Shown piece by piece: positions 1 through 8,326 of a stretch of 64,000 nucleotides of DNA. How positions within the stretch are numbered: the stretch's first letter is position 1; the number at the start of each line of letters is the position of its first letter. The DNA is taken from NCBI GenBank assembly GCA_035447065.1, contig DAOTGJ010000013.1:1-64000 (forward strand), read 5' to 3'. A program made the translations under genes and the position numbers. The notes below the pieces were generated by a model that was not told the origin of the DNA, made no database searches, and worked only from the letters and a program-made list of their open reading frames with translations. This stretch comes from CALEMW01 sp035447065. Its GTDB lineage: Bacteria > Krumholzibacteriota > Krumholzibacteriia > LZORAL124-64-63.

Positions 1-2
1 AC

Positions 3-512
3 AACTCCATCAACGACGCCAACGGCGACGACGTGGAGTGGATCGAACTCTACAATGCCGGCGGCGCCACGCTGGACCTCACGGGCTGGACCCTGACCGA
101 CGACGACGCGACCCACGACGCCATGGCCCTCTCCGGCACCATGGCGCCCGGCGAGGTCATGCTGGTGGTGGGCGACGAGGCCCAGTTCAACCTGCAGTAC
201 CCCGACGTGACCAACTACTTCCCCGTGTACTTCGTCGCCTCCTGGGCCCTGGGCAACGGCGGCGACGGCGTGCAGATCTTCGACGGCTCGGGCAACGTCG
301 TCTTCGCCTTCGCCTTCGACGACGCGAGCCCCTGGCCCGAGGCCTGCGACGGCGACGGCCCCTCGCTGCTGCTCATGAACACCGGTTGCACGGACTTCAG
401 CGACGCCGGCTGCTGGACCACCGGCGAGGACTGGGGCACCCCGGGGGTGCTGACCCAGACCGTGGGCGACGAGGAGACCAGCTTCGGCGCCTTGAAGGCC
501 ATGTTCCGCTAG
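3..512 (+). CDS. Lamin-tail-domain secreted protein, 5' truncated
   Basis: The frame is open from base 3, so the true start lies left of the window. A GTG at 33 only looks like a start. The visible 169 codons read as a lamin tail domain: an opening N-x-I-N-D-x-N-G-D-D followed by V-E-W-I-E-L-Y-N, then a G-W-T-L-T-D-D turn, as in LTD beta-sandwiches of bacterial exoproteins. Such domains usually sit at the end of long secreted proteins or nucleases, so the missing part may hold the enzyme. The last residues, SFGALKAMFR, match the C-termini of other secreted proteins here (27428-28024 and 28506-29726). A strong terminator follows. The domain call is from sequence; export is inferred. Confidence 0.75.
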   Translation, partial: NSINDANGDDVEWIELYNAGGATLDLTGWTLTDDDATHDAMALSGTMAPGEVMLVVGDEAQFNLQYPDVTNYFPVYFVASWALGNGGDGVQIFDGSGNVVFAFAFDDASPWPEACDGDGPSLLLMNTGCTDFSDAGCWTTGEDWGTPGVLTQTVGDEETSFGALKAMFR

Positions 513-535
513 CTCCCGCACCACGATGGACGCAG

Positions 536-566
536 AAGGGACCGCCCGTGGGCGGTCCCTTTATTT
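536..566 (+). terminator. Rho-independent terminator after the lamin-tail gene
   Basis: A perfect inverted repeat (GGGACCGCCC / GGGCGGTCCC, 538-547 and 550-559) is extended by an AA/TT pair and followed by TTTATTTC. It lies 24 bases after the stop at 512 and before a convergent minus-strand gene. Confidence 0.85.
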
Positions 567-585
567 CAGCTGGCGGATCCCGGGG

Positions 586-1233
586 TCAGCGCCCGGTGCC
601 GTCGCTCTTGCTCCGGGGCTCCTTGACGCGGCCCGTATCGGCCGGCGCGGGCCGCGGCTGCGGCTGCTTCTCGGGCTGCTCGGAGCGGCGCACCTCCTTG
701 CGGCGGACCGGCGTCTCTCCGCCGGTCTCTCGCTCGCGTCGGGAAGGCTCCTTGTACTCCGGCTCCGGCTGATCCTTCACCGGGTAGGACGGCGGCGGAG
801 CCGATGGCGGTGCAGGCATGATGATCGGAGGCGGGTCGTTCCACACGGGATCCACGTACGGCGGGCTGCAGGTCAGCTCGCTGATGAACAGGGACCACTC
901 GATGCCGGTGGTGGAGAGGAAGAGCAGCTCGTCGTCGCGGCAATCGCCGGTGCCGGCGCAGGCGATCCAGAACTCGCCGGTGCCCACCACCGTCTCGCCC
1001 ACCAGCTTCTCGTAGTAGCCGTCGGGATCCAGATAGAGGTCGTAGGGCGGGGGCGAACGCCGCTCCATGGTGCGGAACTCGGCGCGGATCGGACGCACCC
1101 AGCCGTCGCAGCGGTCCACGTAGTCCCAGGCGGTGCAGGCGGGCGGATCCGTGGAGACGGGGGGCGGCGTGCAGCCGGCCAGCAGGAGGCCGGCGGCCAG
1201 GGCGGCGGCGGCGGCGAGGCGGTTGGCGTCCAT
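586..1233 (-). CDS. Proline/charge-rich lipoprotein of unknown function
   Basis: This is a 215-residue lipoprotein. The start at 1233 is chosen because GAGGAG stands just upstream and a signal peptide follows directly, ending in a lipobox L-L-A-G-C with Cys at about residue 21. A longer frame from 1275 would bury that signal. The middle (about 30-125) contains Cys and Trp residues, including a C-T-A-W-D-Y-V motif, and may be a small disulphide-bonded domain. The last 90 residues are low-complexity, rich in Pro, Glu, Arg and Lys, and probably disordered. I recognise no family. It is likely membrane anchored and may reach across the periplasm. Confidence 0.7.
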   Translation of the reverse strand: MDANRLAAAAALAAGLLLAGCTPPPVSTDPPACTAWDYVDRCDGWVRPIRAEFRTMERRSPPPYDLYLDPDGYYEKLVGETVVGTGEFWIACAGTGDCRDDELLFLSTTGIEWSLFISELTCSPPYVDPVWNDPPPIIMPAPPSAPPPSYPVKDQPEPEYKEPSRRERETGGETPVRRKEVRRSEQPEKQPQPRPAPADTGRVKEPRSKSDGTGR

Positions 1234-1466
1234 GGGGGCTCCTCGGGGGCCGAAGGACAGGGGTCTCCTCTTCAACCGGACCCGCGGGGGATCCGTTCCC
1301 GATGGGAATCGCCCGGGGGTGGGAGCATGATGCGCCGAGGCGGGTCCAGGGTCAAATGAGACTATTTCGGATATGTATATGATTCAATGGATTACGACTC
1401 AAGATCCCACCGCGGAGGTCGATGAATAGGCTGGTTCGCCCACCATCGGCCTCGGAGGAAACTGGA

Positions 1467-3452
1467 ATGAACAACCTCACCCTCGGCAAGAAGATCGGGC
1501 TCGGTTTCGGCATCCTGGTGCTGATCAGCGCGATCCTTGGAGGCATGAGCGTCTGGCGCATGCGGCAGGCGGAAGCCGGATCCAAGCTGCTGGCACAGGA
1601 GTACGTGCCGGAGATGGCCGTGTCGGCCCAGGTGCGCGGGGCCGCCAACCGCGTCATGTACGCCATGCGCGGCTACGGCTTCACGGAGGATGAGCGCTTC
1701 CTGGCGGAGGCCCGCGAGGAGCTCGTCGCCCTGGAAACCGGCTTGAACGCGGCCGAGGAACTTCGCGGCAAGGCCGGCCATCTGGCGAAGCTGGGCGGAC
1801 AGCTCAAGGACATCGAGCAGGCCGAGCAGCACTATCGGGACCTGGTGGACCAGACCGTGGCGGCCATCGGCGCCATGGCTCAGGCCCGGGAGCTTCTGGA
1901 CCGGAACGCCCAGAAGTACATGGCGCACGCCGAGGAGTATCTCGACGGCCAGCACGAGAAGTTCGAGCGCGACCTCGCCGCCGGCGCGTCGGCCGCCAAG
2001 CTGGACGAGCGCATGGGCAAGATCCTCAGCATGAGCCAGGTGGTGCGCCTGGGCAACGAGATCCGCGTGGGGACCTTCAAGTCCCAAGCCTTGCGGGAAC
2101 CCGAGCTGATGATCAAGGCCGAACGCAGCTTCCCCTTGGTGGAGGCCAGGATCGGAGAGGCCAGGGCTATCACCACCCAGGCTCAGGACATGGAGATGCT
2201 GGACGAGATCGACGCCGCGGCGCGCGGCTACCGCGAGGCCATGAACACCTTCCTGTCCAGCTGGAAGACGCTGCAGGACCTGGGGGCCCAGCGTGACGCC
2301 ACCGGTCGCGAGGTCATCGCCGCCTGCAAGATCCTGCAGGACGCGGCCGAGGAGCAGACCATCGCCATCTCCAGCGAGTCCGCCTCCAACCTCACCGCCG
2401 CCGTGGCCGCCACCCTTGTGGGCCTGCTGGTGGCCGTGGCCGTGGGCGTGCTGCTGGCCATCTTCCTGACGCGCTCCATCACCGCGCCCGTGCATCGGGT
2501 GATCCGGGGCATGCTGGCGGGCAGCGAGCAGGTTTCCAGCGCCGCGAGCCAGGTGTCGGCCACGAGCCAGCAGCTCGCGTCCGGCGCCAGCGAGCAGGCG
2601 GCGAGCCTGGAGGAGACCTCCGCTTCGCTGTCCATGATGTCCGACAGCGCCCGCAGCAGCGCGGAGAGCTCCGGCGACGCCAACAGCCTGACCCGCAAGG
2701 TGAAGAGCCGCGTCGAGGAGGGCCGCGACGCCATGACCGGCCTGGTGGCGGCCATGGAGAAGATCAAGAACTCGTCCGACGAGACGGCGCGCATCATCAA
2801 GACCATCGACGAGATCGCCTTCCAGACCAACCTGCTGGCGCTGAACGCGGCGGTGGAGGCCGCGCGGGCGGGCGACGCCGGCAAGGGCTTCGCCGTGGTG
2901 GCCGAGGAGGTGCGCAACCTGGCGCAGCGGAGCGCCGTGGCGGCCAAGGACACGTCGGCGCTCATCGCGGGCGCGCAGCAGAACAGCGATCTGGGCGTGC
3001 AGGCCACCGGGGAGATGTCCTCCATCCTGGCCGACGTGGTGAACGGCATCGTGGAGGTCTCCGGCCTCATCGACGAGCTGTCGCAGACGGCCGACGCCCA
3101 GGCGCGCAGCGTGTCCGAGGTTTCGTCGGCCATGAGCCAGATGGATCAGGTGACCCAGACCAACGCGGCGGGCGCCGAGGAGTCGGCCTCTGCTTCGGAG
3201 GAGCTGTCGGCGCAGGCGCAGGAGATGCAGGCGCTGGTGGAGCAGCTGGTGAGCATCGTGGGCGGGGGCGCGACGCTGCACGCCCACGGACCCTTGGCGA
3301 CTCGGCTGACCGGAGGCTTCAAGCCCAAGGCCGCGTCGGCGAAGCCCCGTGCGTCCTTCAAGCCGGCGGCCAAGACCTCGACCTACGATTCCGTGGCGGA
3401 TCTGGACGACCTGATCATGCTGGACGACGAGGACTCGCTGCTGGAGATCTGA
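1467..3452 (+). CDS. Methyl-accepting chemotaxis protein with large helical sensor
   Basis: Chemoreceptor of 661 residues. The start at 1467 has GGAGG eight bases upstream; an in-frame ATG at 1422 lacks this. TM1 is at about 9-30 and TM2 at about 311-335. They enclose a mostly helical sensor of about 280 residues whose length and all-helical character resemble an HBM-type (double four-helix) ligand domain. After TM2 only a short R-S-I-T-A-P-V stretch remains of HAMP, then the signalling coiled coil with the hairpin tip EIAFQTNLLALNAAVEAARA at about 448-467. The tail ends in an acidic D-L-D-D-L-I-x-L-D-D-E element similar to the receptor at 13879-16017. An AT-rich leader with a TATGAT-like box lies near 1375-1390. 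Confidence 0.93.
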   Translation: MNNLTLGKKIGLGFGILVLISAILGGMSVWRMRQAEAGSKLLAQEYVPEMAVSAQVRGAANRVMYAMRGYGFTEDERFLAEAREELVALETGLNAAEELRGKAGHLAKLGGQLKDIEQAEQHYRDLVDQTVAAIGAMAQARELLDRNAQKYMAHAEEYLDGQHEKFERDLAAGASAAKLDERMGKILSMSQVVRLGNEIRVGTFKSQALREPELMIKAERSFPLVEARIGEARAITTQAQDMEMLDEIDAAARGYREAMNTFLSSWKTLQDLGAQRDATGREVIAACKILQDAAEEQTIAISSESASNLTAAVAATLVGLLVAVAVGVLLAIFLTRSITAPVHRVIRGMLAGSEQVSSAASQVSATSQQLASGASEQAASLEETSASLSMMSDSARSSAESSGDANSLTRKVKSRVEEGRDAMTGLVAAMEKIKNSSDETARIIKTIDEIAFQTNLLALNAAVEAARAGDAGKGFAVVAEEVRNLAQRSAVAAKDTSALIAGAQQNSDLGVQATGEMSSILADVVNGIVEVSGLIDELSQTADAQARSVSEVSSAMSQMDQVTQTNAAGAEESASASEELSAQAQEMQALVEQLVSIVGGGATLHAHGPLATRLTGGFKPKAASAKPRASFKPAAKTSTYDSVADLDDLIMLDDEDSLLEI

Positions 3453-3479
3453 CAGCGGCAAGGAGTCCGAGACAACGAA

Positions 3480-3505
3480 GCGGCGGCGCCCGAGAGCGCC
3501 GCCGC
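3480..3505 (+). terminator. GC-rich stem-loop after the chemoreceptor gene
   Basis: A perfect 10-bp inverted repeat (GCGGCGGCGC / GCGCCGCCGC) with a 6-base loop lies 28 bases past the stop at 3452. No T-run follows, so it is a weak terminator or an mRNA-stabilising hairpin before the next plus-strand gene. Confidence 0.5.
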
Positions 3506-3577
3506 CTCGCCATGGTACAATGTCCACGGCCTCCCGCGCGGAGGCCGGGCGCGGACCTCAACCCGGACGGACATCCC

Positions 3578-5779
3578 ATGCGCGCGCTGATCCCCCGCTT
3601 GCTGCCCCTGACCGCAGCTCTGCTCGCCGCCGCCGCCCCGCGCGCGGCGGAGTTGGAGCTGTACGGCACCTTCGAATGCATGGGCGTGATCGTCACGGCG
3701 TCCGCCGCCGACGGCGTGCCCGCCGACGCCGTGGCGGTGCTGGACTACCGCCGCACGGGCGATCCCGTATTCCGCGAGGGCCAGCCGCCGGCGCGCGTGG
3801 CGGCGGACCGCTGGACGGGCAGCCTGTTCGGCCTGGCGCCGGGCACGGCGTACCAGGTTCGGGTGGAGTTCGTGTCGGCCGGCGGCGGCGGGCCCGTGCT
3901 CCTGGGCGAGGGCGCCACGCGCGCGGAGCCCGTCGCGCCCGCGCCTCTGCGGCGACTCTTCACGTCGCCCGACGGTTCCGGGGACGTCTGCAGCGAGGGC
4001 CAGCCCTGCGCCTTGGAACAAGCCTTGGCCGACGCCCGTCCCGGCGATGAGATCGTGCTGGCCGGCGGGACGTACCCGGTGGGCGGCCTCTCCCTTCCGC
4101 GCAGCGGCACCGCCCAGGCGCCCATCGTGCTGCGTGCGGCCGCCGGCGCCGTGCCGGTGCTGGACGCCGATGATCCCGCGGCCCGCACCTGGACCGCCGT
4201 GGGCGGCGGCGTGTACCGCACCGCGGTGGCCGCCCCGGATCCGCACGTGGTCCACGCCCAGGGCGTGCGGCTCTTCCCTTACGCGTCGCTCGCGGAGCTG
4301 CAGGGCCTGATCCACGGCGTGCCCGGCTTCTACGCCGACGGCACCGACCTCTGGGTCCGTCTGGCCCGCGACGCCGACCCCAATCCCATGCGCATGGAGA
4401 TCTCCCGCTTCAACGTGGGCTTGAACCTGCAGGACCGCAGCCACGTGTGGGTGGAAGGGCTGACGTTCCGTCACTACGGACGCGGCGCGTTCGCCAAGGC
4501 GGTGTACCTGGACGGGGCGTCGGACGTGGTGATCCGCCGCTGCGCGTTCGAGGGCAACGACGTGGGCGTGGGCCTGCGCCACGCCGCGCACCGCAACGTG
4601 ATCGACAGCTGCACGTTCTTCGACTCCATCGCCGACTGGCCCTGGCAGGCCGTGAAGGAGGCGGGCGGCCTGGAGGACGGCGGCGTGGTGGTGTACGCGC
4701 CCCTGGACGGCCGCGGCAACGTGATCCGCAGGAACGTGTTCCATGACGACTTCGACGGCCTGGTGATCGGCCCCGCCACCGGCGCCGCCCTCACCCACGA
4801 GACCGACGTGTACCACAACCTGATCTTCAACATGGGCGACGACGGTCTGGCCGTGGACGGCCTGGCCCGCAACGTGCGCCTCTGGGGCAACGAGATCCAC
4901 GACGTGCTCACGGGCATCTCCCTGGCCCCCGCCGTGGACGGTCCCACCTACGCCCTGCGCAACGTGATCCACCGCCTGGGCTCGGGCCGCAGCGAGTTCC
5001 AGGGCACAGCCTTCAAGCTGCACAGCGGCGGCGATCCCTCCGGCCCCATGCTCCTGTTCCACAACACGGTGGACGCCTACCACGTCGGCCATCCCGCCGT
5101 GGCGGTCTTCCAGCCGGGCGCGTGGGCGGGCGTCACCGCGCGCAACAACATCTGGAGCGGCACGGCCTACGCGCTGGTGAACACCAACGCCGCCCAGCCC
5201 ATGGACCTGGACCACGACGACCTCTGGACCGGCGGCGTGGGCCATCTGGTGCAGTGGGACGACGTGAACTACGACTCGGTGGTGGATTTCCACGCCGGCA
5301 CGGGACAGGAGGCGGCCGGCCTGGCGGTGGATCCGCGCTTCGTGAATCCGTCGGCGGGGAACTACGCCCTGGCCGGCGACAGCGGCCTGATCGACGCGGG
5401 CGTGCTCCTGCCCGGCATCAACGACGACCACGCCGGCCCCGCCCCGGACCTGGGCGCCCTGGAGCACGACGTGGTGGGCTCCGTGGAGCCGCAGCCGGTG
5501 CTGGTGGACGCGCCCCTGCGCGCGTGGCCCAACCCGTTCCGCGACGGCACGCGCCTGAGCTGGAGCCTGGCCCAGCCGGGCCGCGTGGAGCTGGCGGTGT
5601 ACGATCTGGCGGGGCGGCGCGTGGCCACCCTGCTGTCGGAGGCGCGGCCGGCGGGCGAGGGCGTGATGACTTGGGACGGACGCGACCGGCGCGGCCGGCC
5701 GACGGGGGCGGGGGTGTACTTCGTGCGGCTGCGGGAGCCGGGGCGCACCAGCACGGTGCGGCTCATCCGTATCGATTAG
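3578..5779 (+). CDS. Secreted right-handed beta-helix protein with FlgD-type C-terminal domain
   Basis: This is a 733-residue exported protein. The start at 3578 begins a clean signal peptide (M-R-A-L-I-P-R-L-L...) ending near Ala-Arg-Ala-Ala-Glu; the frame upstream to 3512 looks non-coding. Residues about 25-110 form a fibronectin-like module. From about 130 the protein reads as a parallel beta-helix: S-P-D-G-S-G-D-V, then a D-A-R-P-G-D-E-I-V-L-A-G-G-T-Y entry motif, then repeated N-x-I-x-x-N-x-F rungs to about 620, as in pectate-lyase-fold proteins. The last 90 residues are a FlgD-type domain (W-P-N-P-F, V-Y-D-L-A-G-R-R-V, W-D-G-R-D, G-V-Y-F-V-R-L), used as a secretion and sorting tag in FCB bacteria. 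Substrate is unknown. Its 3' end converges on mgtC 18 bases away. Confidence 0.88.
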   Translation: MRALIPRLLPLTAALLAAAAPRAAELELYGTFECMGVIVTASAADGVPADAVAVLDYRRTGDPVFREGQPPARVAADRWTGSLFGLAPGTAYQVRVEFVSAGGGGPVLLGEGATRAEPVAPAPLRRLFTSPDGSGDVCSEGQPCALEQALADARPGDEIVLAGGTYPVGGLSLPRSGTAQAPIVLRAAAGAVPVLDADDPAARTWTAVGGGVYRTAVAAPDPHVVHAQGVRLFPYASLAELQGLIHGVPGFYADGTDLWVRLARDADPNPMRMEISRFNVGLNLQDRSHVWVEGLTFRHYGRGAFAKAVYLDGASDVVIRRCAFEGNDVGVGLRHAAHRNVIDSCTFFDSIADWPWQAVKEAGGLEDGGVVVYAPLDGRGNVIRRNVFHDDFDGLVIGPATGAALTHETDVYHNLIFNMGDDGLAVDGLARNVRLWGNEIHDVLTGISLAPAVDGPTYALRNVIHRLGSGRSEFQGTAFKLHSGGDPSGPMLLFHNTVDAYHVGHPAVAVFQPGAWAGVTARNNIWSGTAYALVNTNAAQPMDLDHDDLWTGGVGHLVQWDDVNYDSVVDFHAGTGQEAAGLAVDPRFVNPSAGNYALAGDSGLIDAGVLLPGINDDHAGPAPDLGALEHDVVGSVEPQPVLVDAPLRAWPNPFRDGTRLSWSLAQPGRVELAVYDLAGRRVATLLSEARPAGEGVMTWDGRDRRGRPTGAGVYFVRLREPGRTSTVRLIRID

Positions 5780-5797
5780 GAGCCTTGTCTCCGTATC

Positions 5798-6517
5798 CTA
5801 GGAGACATGACTCCACGTGACCTTGCGGATGGTCAGCGGCGATTTCTCCAGCGAGTCGATGATGCCGTGGGCCAGCTTGTCCGTGATGCCCTTGTGGTAC
5901 AGCCGCACGGACAGGCGCGTGACCGTGGTGCCGGCGGTGTAGTCGCGGTCGATCTCGCAGTTGAGGATGGACAGGTGGGGCCGCTTGACCAGGGCGATGA
6001 TGTCCGACGCTGTCACGTCGGCCGTGGCCGTCACCGTGAGGATGCGGTAGGAGTCCTTGGCGTAGGTGCGCTCGAACGCCTTCAGCGCCACCAGCCCCAG
6101 CATGGCCAGGCCCGATGCGATGGCGCCCAGCACGTACTGGCCCGCCCCGCACGCCAGCCCCACGGCCGCCGCCGTCCAGAGGCAGGCCGCGGTGGTCAGC
6201 CCCCGCACGTGGTTCCCCGATTTGAGGATCACCCCCGCGCCCAGGAAGCCGATGCCCGTGACCACCTGCGCCGCGATGCGGCCGGGGTCCGCGAAGAAGC
6301 GCGTGTTGCCGGCCTCGGTCGCCGCGCGCACGGCCTCGCTCGCCACGCGTTCCGACAGCACCATGAACGTCGCCGCCCCCATGCTCACCAGCAGGTGGGT
6401 GCGCAGACCGGCGGCGCGGCCGTGCTTGTCGCGTTCGAAACCGATGAAGCCCCCCAGCAGCGCGGCGACGGCCAGGCGCGCGAGGGCGTCGAGGGTGGGG
6501 TCCTGGATCGTGATCAT
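5798..6517 (-). CDS. MgtC/SapB family inner-membrane protein
   Basis: MgtC-like protein of 239 residues. The ATG at 6517 is preferred because GGGAGG lies seven bases upstream; a TTG at 6535 is the longest start, and the ATG at 6523 is too close to that SD. The N-terminal half has about five membrane segments with family signatures: G-x-x-x-G-F-E-R-D, G-L-R-T-H-L-L-V, and G-I-G-F-L-G-A-G-V-I. About 90 soluble residues at the C-terminus look like the ACT-type regulatory domain of longer MgtC proteins. The family is linked to magnesium limitation and acid or phosphate homeostasis, partly by inhibiting the ATP synthase. No magnesium-responsive leader is visible. Confidence 0.92.
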   Translation of the reverse strand: MITIQDPTLDALARLAVAALLGGFIGFERDKHGRAAGLRTHLLVSMGAATFMVLSERVASEAVRAATEAGNTRFFADPGRIAAQVVTGIGFLGAGVILKSGNHVRGLTTAACLWTAAAVGLACGAGQYVLGAIASGLAMLGLVALKAFERTYAKDSYRILTVTATADVTASDIIALVKRPHLSILNCEIDRDYTAGTTVTRLSVRLYHKGITDKLAHGIIDSLEKSPLTIRKVTWSHVS

Positions 6518-6586
6518 CGTCATGCCTCCCGGCAAGGGGCGTGGCGGGAGAATCTACGCCGCGCCCGCATCGGCGGCAAGGGAGGA

Positions 6587-6883
6587 TCAGAGCACGCGGC
6601 CCTCGGCCGCCAGCAGTCGCTTGCGGTGATCGGTGAAGTCCCACCACGGCCGCGCCGCGCCGCCTTCCATGAAATCCACCACCGCCAGGAACACGTCCAG
6701 CACGCAGGGGTCGTGGCGCTGGCCGGTGGCGGCGCAGAGGCGGTCGTAGAGATCCAGAGGGTCATGGCCCGGGATCTGCCGCGGGTGCTCGATGCCGAGC
6801 AGGCGCAGGTCGTCGGCGGTGGCTGGTCCCACGTTGGGCAGGGCCTCCAGGCGGGTGACGGTGGCGCGGTCGGGGTTCTTCAA
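6587..6883 (-). CDS. Cdd1-like helix-hairpin-helix protein
   Basis: Small protein of about 98 residues containing L-P-N-V-G-P-A-T-A-D-D-L-R-L-L-G-I, a helix-hairpin-helix, then D-P-L-D-L-Y-D-R-L-C and G-Q-R-H-D-P-C-V-L-D-V-F. These are signatures of the Cdd1 (pathogenicity locus) family, related to the C-terminal part of TfoX. A TTG at 6883 is chosen as the start: it lies just after the stop of the upstream SRPBCC gene with GGAGGAG in that gene's tail. A longer frame to 6949 overlaps that gene and shows no family residues. It is likely nucleic-acid binding; its cellular role is not established. Confidence 0.8.
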   Translation of the reverse strand: MKNPDRATVTRLEALPNVGPATADDLRLLGIEHPRQIPGHDPLDLYDRLCAATGQRHDPCVLDVFLAVVDFMEGGAARPWWDFTDHRKRLLAAEGRVL

Positions 6884-6887
6884 GAGG

Positions 6888-7328
6888 TCAGCCCTCCTCC
6901 ACCTCGGCCGCGAGCTTGGCCAGCACCTGGTGGTTGGCGTCGCCGGCATACTCGGCGATGCGGCGGCAGAGGTCGGCGGTGGGGAAGATCTGGCGGAAGA
7001 CCACCAGGGTGCCGTCGTCCTGCGCCTGGAACTCCATCTCCGCGGTGAACGGCGGCGGGCAGGTGTGGCGCAGCACCACCCGCGAGGGCGGTGTGATCTC
7101 CTCGAAGACGGACTCGTTGGCGAAGTCCTGGCCGTCCGGCGAGTGCATGGTGAAGCGCCAGTCGCCGCCGGGCTCGAAGGCGAACTGGTGGAACGTGCAG
7201 GTGAACCCGTCGGGGCCCCACCAGCGGGCCAGGCGCGCGGGGTCGGCGAAGGCGGCGAACACGTCGGCCGGCGGCGCGGGGATGGCGCGGGAGGCGACGA
7301 GCTCGCAGTCGGAGCGGGGTGTGGTCAT
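6888..7328 (-). CDS. SRPBCC / AHSA1-like domain protein
   Basis: This is a 146-residue single-domain START/Bet v1-like (SRPBCC, activator of Hsp90 ATPase 1-like) protein. Visible signatures are I-P-A-P-P-A-D-V-F-A-A-F-A-D-P, A-R-W-W-G-P-D-G-F, G-G-D-W-R-F-T-M-H and a C-terminal amphipathic helix that would close the ligand cavity. Members bind hydrophobic ligands; most stand-alone bacterial copies have no assigned substrate. It lies in a short minus-strand run with a lipoprotein, a SnoaL-like protein and a Cdd1-like protein, with small spacings that suggest one transcript. Confidence 0.88.
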   Translation of the reverse strand: MTTPRSDCELVASRAIPAPPADVFAAFADPARLARWWGPDGFTCTFHQFAFEPGGDWRFTMHSPDGQDFANESVFEEITPPSRVVLRHTCPPPFTAEMEFQAQDDGTLVVFRQIFPTADLCRRIAEYAGDANHQVLAKLAAEVEEG

Positions 7329-7361
7329 GGGTTCTCCTGGCGATGGCGATGGCGGTGGTGG

Positions 7362-7766
7362 TCAGCCGGGCAGCACGCCCATCTGCCGCAGCATGCCCAG
7401 CGAATCGGTCTGCTCCCACTCGCGGGCGATGCGGCCGTCCCGCACACGGTACATGTTGATGCCGCTCACGTCGATGGGGCGGCCGGTGGCGGGGATGCCG
7501 TGGAAGGGGCCGTCGTGGGTCACCCGCCCGCGCCAGCGGGCGGCGGCAAGATCGCCGTCGCCGGTGATCTCCGTGATCTCCACCCGCCAATCGGAAAAGG
7601 CGGCGCGCATGGCGGCCAGGAAGGCGGCCATGCCGGCGCGGTCCAGGGGCGGCTGGCCGCCCAGGGCGTAGGCGAAGTCGTCGGTGGTGAGGGCCGCGAG
7701 GGTCTCCGGATCCGCCTGGTTCCAGACGGACTCGATGTAGCGGGCGACGAGGGTCTTGGTGTCCAT
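7362..7766 (-). CDS. SnoaL-like polyketide-cyclase-fold protein
   Basis: A 134-residue NTF2-like/SnoaL fold protein. Signatures include the opening helix (V-A-R-Y-I-E-S-V-W-N-Q-A-D), then F-A-Y-A-L-G-G, and the closing strand pattern G-I-N-M-Y-R-V-R-D-G-R-I-A-R-E-W-E-Q-T-D. In this family such proteins are often annotated as ester cyclases, but most environmental copies have no known reaction. No signal peptide is present, so it is cytosolic. It sits between the SRPBCC gene and the lipoprotein gene in the same direction. Confidence 0.85.
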   Translation of the reverse strand: MDTKTLVARYIESVWNQADPETLAALTTDDFAYALGGQPPLDRAGMAAFLAAMRAAFSDWRVEITEITGDGDLAAARWRGRVTHDGPFHGIPATGRPIDVSGINMYRVRDGRIAREWEQTDSLGMLRQMGVLPG

Positions 7767-7781
7767 GGTCCGGCTCCGGGT

Positions 7782-8249
7782 TCAGGGGCAGAGTTCCGCA
7801 CTGTAGGCGTCGAGATGATGCCCGCGCCAGCAGCGATAGGCGATCTCGTGGGAGGCCAGGCGCCAGGTCCGGTCCGCCTGGCGGCGCAGCACCATCCGGT
7901 GCCAGGCGCCGCGGCCGGAGTCGTCCAGGTAGCCGTCGGCGGCGGCTTCGATGACGGTTTCATCCGCGCCCTCGGTGCGGTTCTTGACCTCGTGGATCAT
8001 GAGCTCGCGGGTGTCCAGGTCGCCGTGGAGAACCTTGACGGCGATCTCCAGGGGGCTGCCCGGCCAGGCCGCGCCGGCGGCGGCGGCGGCCGTGATGCGG
8101 GCGTTGGGGTCGGACACGTCCAGCTTGGTGGAGCTCTCGATGACGAGGCCGTCCAGGGCGAGGCGTGCGGGGGGCGCGTGCTCGGGCCGGGGAGGGCGGG
8201 AGCAGGCGGCGAGGGTGGCGAGGGCGAGGGTGAGCAGGAGGAGGCGCAT
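7782..8249 (-). CDS. Lipoprotein of unknown function
   Basis: This is a 155-residue lipoprotein. The start at 8249 opens directly into a signal peptide (M-R-L-L-L-L-T-L-A-L) with lipobox L-A-A-C, Cys at residue 16. The frame upstream to 8423 would cross a perfect palindrome and is rejected. The mature part is a single small domain with regularly spaced strands (V-I-E-S-S-T-K-L-D-V, W-H-R-M-V-L-R-R-Q) and two late Cys residues. I know no family match. It is first in the run 8249 to 6587 and carries a candidate operator 38 bases upstream. Confidence 0.7.
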   Translation of the reverse strand: MRLLLLTLALATLAACSRPPRPEHAPPARLALDGLVIESSTKLDVSDPNARITAAAAAGAAWPGSPLEIAVKVLHGDLDTRELMIHEVKNRTEGADETVIEAAADGYLDDSGRGAWHRMVLRRQADRTWRLASHEIAYRCWRGHHLDAYSAELCP

Positions 8250-8286
8250 GGTGCTCCTTGGGTCGGGGGGCGGGTTGGGATAGTTC

Positions 8287-8302
8287 GGGTACACGTGTAC
8301 CC
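8287..8302. promoter_or_regulatory. Perfect 16-bp palindrome, candidate operator
   Basis: GGGTACACGTGTACCC reads identically on both strands. It lies between the dGTPase stop (8327) and the lipoprotein start (8249), where a regulator of the lipoprotein/SnoaL/SRPBCC run would be expected to bind. The bound protein is unknown. Confidence 0.5.
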
Positions 8303-8326
8303 TGGACATCAGATCAGAAGAACACC

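Noticed and set aside
1392..5467. Long minus-strand open frames opposite the chemoreceptor and beta-helix genes
   Set aside because: Composition is His/Gly/Arg/Val-rich without motifs, and the plus-strand proteins are clear families. These are shadow frames.
6587..8249. The SRPBCC / SnoaL / Cdd1 run as a biosynthetic gene cluster
   Set aside because: SnoaL- and SRPBCC-fold proteins are widespread outside biosynthesis, and no synthase, oxygenase or transporter accompanies them.
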